A model generated the notes under the pieces. The model made no database searches and was not told where the DNA came from. It saw only the letters and a program-made list of their open reading frames with translations. Source: Alloprevotella sp. (GTDB taxonomy: Bacteria > Bacteroidota > Bacteroidia > Bacteroidales > Bacteroidaceae). Taken from it: a stretch of 64,000 nt of DNA. The stretch is from assembly GCA_017471505.1 (NCBI GenBank), contig JAFUTC010000007.1, positions 248,001-312,000 of the forward strand, read 5' to 3'. Within the stretch, counting starts at the first letter, position 1, and every line of letters starts with the position of its first letter. The position numbers and the translations under genes are program-made. Below are positions 59,440 to 64,000 of this stretch, one piece after another.

Positions 59440-61050
59440 CTACGGAACGAGAACCTTCTTGCCGTCGATGATATAAATACCGTGGGTCGGATTCTTAACG
59501 CGGCGTCCGGACAGGTCATAGACCACACGCTCGCGAGCAGGCTTCTCCACTTCGATGCCATCGATACCGGTTACTACATCGCGGTGATACAGGCTCAAAC
59601 TTGCCTGCGACGACGTATAGCAACGGAACATCGGCGTCGAGTTATTGCACTGCAACTTGTACGTAGTACGCGATGCATTCGTTATCGTAGCCACGCCAGA
59701 ACTTACCGTAATGTTCCAGTGTGCATCATTACTCGTGGCGTCGGCAGCCGTATGGATGGCATTGGCATTGCTTGTCAGGGCAAGGTATTTCTCTTGCCTG
59801 GTGTCGTAGATGGTATAGCTGGTGCCGTCCTTCGTTATGATAAACACCGTCGGAAGGTCATCTGCATTCGTCTCCGACTCTACCGTATTCACAAGAGCCC
59901 TGCGGCCGCCGGTTGCCAGAGTAACCTGCGCGCTACGGTCTGGGGCAGATGCCGAACCGGAACTATTGATGCTGACGTCAACAGCCAGCAATCGGGTTGT
60001 ACCCGGGCCACCGGCCGCCTTAGCCTTCGATTCGCACACGATAATATACTCGTCGCCGTCAACAAGGTCGGCCGTGCTGCCTACGCGCGTATAGGTGTTG
60101 CCCGTTGAAGTAGAGCCACCGCCGCCACCTGAAGAGCCGCCGCCGCCTTCCTCGCTGCCGCCACCGCCACCACCTGTGTCGATGCCAGAGCCATTGTAGC
60201 CGCCCGCACCGTTGAGTATGGCAGAAGAGTCGTAGTTATCAGGGTCGAACGACACATCCGTCTTCGTACCCCAGACAATCTGCTCAAGGCCCGGGAAGTC
60301 TACGTAGGGATTACGGTTCTTTTGGATGGAATATACGGCATTATTGCGATTGATTTCCTTCTGACTTACAGGGTCGTTGATGGCCCATCCGAGCAGCATG
60401 TTCAAGTACCATTCGTTGTAGAACGGATAGGTGCTTCCGTCGATTGCATCGCTCGACCAGTCGGAAGAAAGGGTCTTCTCGTAGGCCGTAGCCATGTAGA
60501 AATAGATACGTGCCAAGTCGCCTTTATACATGTCGTTAGGCTCGAACACGGTTCCCGAATATCCGGAAATGGAATTCGTACCTAATTTGGAAAAGCCTCC
60601 GCTCGACTCATATTTAATATTCGTTGAACTGACCACGCCATAAGGATAGTTGGAGCGGCGTCCGTTCACATAGCCGTCAGAAGGAATCAGATGGTGCAAA
60701 TCCGTATACATCGGATATTCATCATTGAACCAACTCTTCGGGAAAGAGTGCTCGCGGTTGTAGCAATCGCCTTCTACTTTGTAAGTAGCACCCTTCGACT
60801 GCCATTCATAGTTCGTAATGCCGGAATACATATCGTAGATATATCCGTCATCACGCGTGTCGGTCGTCTTAAAGTCGGCCCAAAGGTTAGTATAGGTGCG
60901 CTGCGTGTGAGAATAGATAATGTCACACAAGGCAGTCTTCAATGCTTGTCCGCTCTTACCCTTCGCAGCCTTGTAATAGTTAGCAGGAATCTGCGCATAG
61001 GAAAGCGAGACGGTTAGCAATAAGAAAAACAAGAAGTAAAGTTTCTTCAT
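59440..61050 (-). CDS. Secreted endonuclease I family nuclease with C-terminal sorting-like tail
   Basis: 536 residues. A signal peptide (MKKLYFLFFLLLTVSLSYA) is followed by an EndA/endonuclease I domain with YNREHSFPKSWF (98-108) and the beta-beta-alpha metal motif TDLHHLIPSDGYVNGRRSN (116-134). It probably degrades DNA outside the cell for nutrients. A Gly/Ser-rich linker (GGGGGSEEGGGGSSGGGGG near residue 295) joins a second beta-rich domain. The last 28 residues (VVYDLSGRRVKN...GIYIIDGKKVLVP) match the tail of the secreted protein at 25.5-27.4 kb. Confidence 0.88.
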   Translation of the reverse strand: MKKLYFLFFLLLTVSLSYAQIPANYYKAAKGKSGQALKTALCDIIYSHTQRTYTNLWADFKTTDTRDDGYIYDMYSGITNYEWQSKGATYKVEGDCYNREHSFPKSWFNDEYPMYTDLHHLIPSDGYVNGRRSNYPYGVVSSTNIKYESSGGFSKLGTNSISGYSGTVFEPNDMYKGDLARIYFYMATAYEKTLSSDWSSDAIDGSTYPFYNEWYLNMLLGWAINDPVSQKEINRNNAVYSIQKNRNPYVDFPGLEQIVWGTKTDVSFDPDNYDSSAILNGAGGYNGSGIDTGGGGGGSEEGGGGSSGGGGGSTSTGNTYTRVGSTADLVDGDEYIIVCESKAKAAGGPGTTRLLAVDVSINSSGSASAPDRSAQVTLATGGRRALVNTVESETNADDLPTVFIITKDGTSYTIYDTRQEKYLALTSNANAIHTAADATSNDAHWNITVSSGVATITNASRTTYKLQCNNSTPMFRCYTSSQASLSLYHRDVVTGIDGIEVEKPARERVVYDLSGRRVKNPTHGIYIIDGKKVLVP

Positions 61051-61133
61051 AGGAAGATGTTTATGTTATCAAAAGACAGATGTAAGGTTTCGTCTGGTAT
61101 ATTACTGCAGATATTCCACAATACTTTAATTTG

Positions 61134-61166
61134 CAAAAATAGACATTTTTACAGTTTACACACAAA
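61134..61166 (-). promoter_or_regulatory. Promoter of the endonuclease gene
   Basis: On the minus strand: TTTG (61166-61163), 21-base spacer, TATTTTTG (61141-61134). The leader to the ATG at 61050 is about 80 bases. Confidence 0.7.
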
Positions 61167-61246
61167 TAAAATTCCATAATTAAATTGTTAGAATTATCTT
61201 CGCGGCGAAATTCAAACCAAACCGTAAAACTATTATCCCTATCGAT

Positions 61247-62149
61247 ATGAAAGCAATTGTTTTCCCTGGACAAGGCGCCCAGTTCGTAGGAATGGGCAAA
61301 GACCTCTACGACAACTATCCCCTTGCCAAAGAACTTTTTGAAAAAGCCAACGAAATCCTCGGCTTCCGCATCACCGACATTATGTTCGAAGGAACCGACG
61401 AGGAACTCAAGCAGACCAAAGTAACCCAACCCGCTGTTTTCTTACACAGCGTGATAAAATACCTATGCCTTCAAGGCGAAGAAAAACCCGACATGGTAGC
61501 CGGCCACTCGCTCGGCGAACTATCTGCATTGGTGGCGGCCGAAGTACTGACATTCGAAGACGGACTGCGACTCGTAGCCACTCGTGCCAAGGCCATGCAG
61601 GAAGCCTGCGATATGAATCCGGGTACGATGGCTGCTATTATCGCGTTGCCAGATGCTGATGTGGAAAATGCATGTAAGACGGTCAGCACCGACGACAATC
61701 TGGTCATCCCAGCCAACTACAACTGCCCCGGCCAGCTCGTCATCTCCGGCCATGTAGGTGCTGTTGAGAAAGCCTGCGAACTATTGAAGGAAGCCGGTGC
61801 CAAGCGCGCGCTCATCCTGCCCGTAAGCGGAGCCTTCCATAGCCCGCTCATGATGCCCGCACAGCAAAAACTTGCCGAAGCCATTGCTGCTACCACTTTC
61901 CACGAACCTAAGTGTGCCATCTATCAGAATGTAGATGGAAAGGCACACCACGAAGCCTCCGAAATCAAAGAAAACCTCAATCAGCAACTTACCCACAGCG
62001 TGCTGTGGACACAAGAGGTTAGCCACATGATTAAAGCCGGAGCCACCTCGTTTGCAGAATGTGGTCCCGGTAAGGCATTGCAAGGCATGATTGCCAAAAT
62101 TGCCAAAGCAAACGACGCCACCGTCGAACTGGGGGGCCTGGGAGACTAA
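61247..62149 (+). CDS. fabD: Malonyl-CoA:ACP transacylase
   Basis: 300-residue enzyme that loads malonate onto acyl carrier protein for fatty-acid synthesis. The N-terminus is FPGQGAQFVGMGKDL and the nucleophile elbow is Ser88 in AGHSLGELSAL; the catalytic His lies in LPVSGAFHSPLM. The length is normal. Its TAA stop shares one base with the ATG of the downstream GH13 gene (TAATG), so translation of the two is probably coupled despite unrelated functions. Confidence 0.96.
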   Translation: MKAIVFPGQGAQFVGMGKDLYDNYPLAKELFEKANEILGFRITDIMFEGTDEELKQTKVTQPAVFLHSVIKYLCLQGEEKPDMVAGHSLGELSALVAAEVLTFEDGLRLVATRAKAMQEACDMNPGTMAAIIALPDADVENACKTVSTDDNLVIPANYNCPGQLVISGHVGAVEKACELLKEAGAKRALILPVSGAFHSPLMMPAQQKLAEAIAATTFHEPKCAIYQNVDGKAHHEASEIKENLNQQLTHSVLWTQEVSHMIKAGATSFAECGPGKALQGMIAKIAKANDATVELGGLGD

Positions 62150-63870
62150 TGACTGACCAACCTATTGCCATCTATCAGGTGTTGCCTCGACTCTATGGCA
62201 ACACCAAGGAGAACTGCGTGCCTGACGGCAGCATCGAGCAGAATGGTTGCGGCAAGTTCAACGATTTCACTTTGGCGCGACTGCGAGCCATAAAGAAATC
62301 CGGCTATACGCATATTTGGTACACCGGAGTCATTGAACATGCCACCCAGACCGATTATAGCGCCTACGGAATAAAATCCGATCACCCGCAAGTGGTCAAG
62401 GGAAAAGCCGGCTCGCCCTATGCCATTAAAGACTACTACGATGTCGACCCCGACCTTGCCAGTTCTGTACCCGACCGCATGGGTGAGTTCGAGGCGTTGG
62501 TGGCTCGGACCCATCAGGCCGGACTTCGCGTAATCATTGACTTCGTCCCCAACCACGTTGCCCGCGAGTATTTCTCCGACTCCAAGCCTGCCGGCGTCCG
62601 CGACCTCGGTGCCGACGACGATACCCATAAGGCTTTCGACCCGAACAACAATTTCTACTACATCCCCGACCGTCCGCTGACCACCGACTTGCTCCCTACC
62701 GTCTATGACCATAGCGGAGCAACCTATCAGGAATTTCCAGCCAAGGCATCGGGTAATGACATTTTCTCGGAAAGACCATCGGCATACGACTGGTACGAGA
62801 CTGCCAAACTAAACTACGGCGTCGACCACGTGGGCGACGGCGCCACCCACTTCTCCCCTATTCCCGACACTTGGGACAAGATGCTTGACATCCTGCTCTA
62901 TTGGGCGGGCAAAGGCATTGACGGGTTCCGTTGCGACATGGCCGAAATGGTTCCGGTAGATTTCTGGCACTATGCTATTGCAAAAGTCAAAGAAACATAT
63001 CCCAAACTCTTCTTTATTGCCGAAATATACAATCCAGGCAACTATCGCAACTATATCGGTCACGGCGGTTTCGACTATCTCTACGACAAAGTCGGACTCT
63101 ACGACACGCTGCGGGCTATAATCTGCGGATATGCTCCTGCCTCAGCCATCACGCAATGTTGGCAAAACCTCGACGACATTCGCACGCAGATGCTTCACTT
63201 TCTGGAAAACCACGACGAGCAGCGTATTGCCTCGCTGCAGTTTGCCGACAATGCCGACAAAGCAATCCCGGCGTTCTGCGTATGTGCATTTTTCGACGCT
63301 GCACCCGTGATGGTTTACGCAGGCCAGGAGTTTGGCGAAAAGGGTAATGACGCCGAGGGATTCAGTGGCTCCGACGGTCGCACCACCCTATTCGACTACT
63401 GGACCGTCCCCACCCTCCGGCGAAACCTGTTGGGAAAACTGTCTGAAAAAGAACTCCGCCTGCAAGCATTCTACCAGAAGACCCTGTGTCTGAAAGGGAT
63501 GTCGGAAGCACTGCGCATCGGCAAGATGTTCGACCTTATGTATGTCAACTATAACGGCAGCAACGGCTTCGACCCCAATAGGCACTATGCTTTCCTGCGC
63601 GGCACCGAGGATGAGTGCATACTTATAGTAGCCAACTTCTCCGAGGAACCTGCCGACGTGGAAGTGCTCGTGCCGTCGCATGCCTTCGAAGTGTTTGGCA
63701 TGACGGGCACATGGAGTGAAGGAACGGACTTGATGACCGACACTCCCATCGCAGCAACCATCGGTCCAGACCAGCGCGTCAAGTTGCTTATAGAGGGCTA
63801 CAACTGCCGGGTTGTGCAGTTCCGAAAATCAAAACCCTCAAAAAAATCTCGCACTAAAATTGCCAAATGA
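62149..63870 (+). CDS. GH13 alpha-amylase family protein
   Basis: 573-residue cytoplasmic enzyme with no signal peptide. The GH13 barrel has DFVPNHV (region I), GFRCDMAEM with nucleophile Asp263 (region II), FFIAEIY with acid/base Glu292 (region III) and FLENHDEQR with Asp356 (region IV). A small C-terminal beta domain and a basic tail (KSKPSKKSRTKIAK) follow. It probably breaks alpha-1,4-glucans inside the cell, alongside the GH57 and debranching enzyme at 20-24 kb. The start ATG overlaps the fabD stop by one base. Confidence 0.9.
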   Translation: MTDQPIAIYQVLPRLYGNTKENCVPDGSIEQNGCGKFNDFTLARLRAIKKSGYTHIWYTGVIEHATQTDYSAYGIKSDHPQVVKGKAGSPYAIKDYYDVDPDLASSVPDRMGEFEALVARTHQAGLRVIIDFVPNHVAREYFSDSKPAGVRDLGADDDTHKAFDPNNNFYYIPDRPLTTDLLPTVYDHSGATYQEFPAKASGNDIFSERPSAYDWYETAKLNYGVDHVGDGATHFSPIPDTWDKMLDILLYWAGKGIDGFRCDMAEMVPVDFWHYAIAKVKETYPKLFFIAEIYNPGNYRNYIGHGGFDYLYDKVGLYDTLRAIICGYAPASAITQCWQNLDDIRTQMLHFLENHDEQRIASLQFADNADKAIPAFCVCAFFDAAPVMVYAGQEFGEKGNDAEGFSGSDGRTTLFDYWTVPTLRRNLLGKLSEKELRLQAFYQKTLCLKGMSEALRIGKMFDLMYVNYNGSNGFDPNRHYAFLRGTEDECILIVANFSEEPADVEVLVPSHAFEVFGMTGTWSEGTDLMTDTPIAATIGPDQRVKLLIEGYNCRVVQFRKSKPSKKSRTKIAK

Positions 63871-63902
63871 TTTGGCATATCAAAATGCAATACTTATTTT
63901 TG
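63871..63902 (+). promoter_or_regulatory. Promoter of tRNA-Ser
   Basis: TTTG (63871-63874) directly after the GH13 stop, 20-base spacer, TATTTTTG (63895-63902), 50 bases before the tRNA. Confidence 0.85.
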
Positions 63903-63952
63903 CATCGCTTTCTGAATGCTATCAGCGCATAGTCCTATAGAAAGTTTTTATT

Positions 63953-64000
63953 GGAAAGTTGCCGGAGTGATCGATCGGGGCGGACTCGAAATCCGCTGTA
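63953..64000 (+). tRNA. tRNA-Ser (anticodon CGA), cut by the window end
   Basis: The first 48 bases of a serine tRNA: acceptor strand GGAAAGT, D-arm TGCCGGAGTGATCGATCGG, and anticodon arm GCGGACTCGAAATCCGC reading CGA. The variable arm, T-arm and 3' acceptor strand lie beyond the window. Confidence 0.9.

Overview
The window is a bacterial chromosome segment with tightly packed genes and short intergenic gaps. Several signs point to the Bacteroidetes, order Bacteroidales, most likely a Prevotella-like genus. Promoters carry the TAnnTTTG -7 box, often with TTTG or TTG about 20 bases upstream, and Shine-Dalgarno signals are rare. Other signs are the split glycine decarboxylase (gcvPA/gcvPB), a lipoprotein-type TamA (TamL), an FadL-type porin, and two secreted proteins ending in a 'YDL.GRR...GIY...KKVL' tail. 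The genus is inference. Two 60-base samples gave 50% G+C in nadE and 38% in the acyltransferase gene at 32.4-33.5 kb.

Layout. 0-8.6 kb: a ComEC channel protein cut by the left edge, a large orphan PEP/pyruvate-binding protein with receiver-like domains, a GNAT/FemAB-like protein and three family 2 glycosyltransferases, two of them tandem paralogues. 8.9-15.4 kb: a helix-hairpin-helix protein and the full glycine cleavage set gcvT-gcvH-gcvPA-gcvPB-lpdA. 15.5-19.3 kb (minus strand): an FadL-type outer-membrane protein, a Trp/Tyr/Gly/Ser-rich secreted protein and a LysM glucosaminidase. 19.8-27.4 kb: a glycogen/alpha-glucan cluster (debranching enzyme, GT4 glucosyltransferase, GH57), rfbA and a secreted protein. 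27.7-32.0 kb: hpt-adk-obg-nadE. 32.0-33.5 kb: an AT-richer acyltransferase behind a strongly structured leader RNA. 33.5-38.1 kb: cdd, ppdK, then about 0.8 kb with little coding content (a helically phased motif array and a possible 52-residue membrane protein) and a tRNA-Cys/tRNA-Pro unit. 38.1-41.3 kb (minus): a metallo-hydrolase and TamL. 41.6-46.9 kb: a SpoU methyltransferase, then yceD-rpmF-fabH-era-der and a lipoprotein. 47-55.1 kb: tRNA-Lys, a divergent EF-G, miaA, dnaE, trxA and a conserved small protein. 55.2-61.1 kb (minus): purB-rluB-asnS and a secreted endonuclease I. 61.2-64 kb: fabD, a GH13 amylase and the start of tRNA-Ser.

Most of this is core housekeeping: C1/glycine metabolism, purine salvage and synthesis, NAD synthesis, fatty-acid initiation, ribosome GTPases, replication and tRNA modification. 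A carbon-storage theme joins the debranching enzyme, GT4, GH57, GH13 and ppdK.

The most unusual signal is a family of four intergenic arrays near 8.6, 19.5, 27.4 and 59.3 kb. Each has about five copies of a 15-bp near-palindrome (type ATTGCATAATGCAAT) at an exact 21-bp period, two helical turns. Other features worth attention are a phased CGTAAACG array at 37.2 kb, a candidate structured RNA at 32.2 kb, an EF-G lacking the usual catalytic His, two genes whose promoters imply almost leaderless mRNAs, and a perfect 38-bp palindrome at 41.4 kb.
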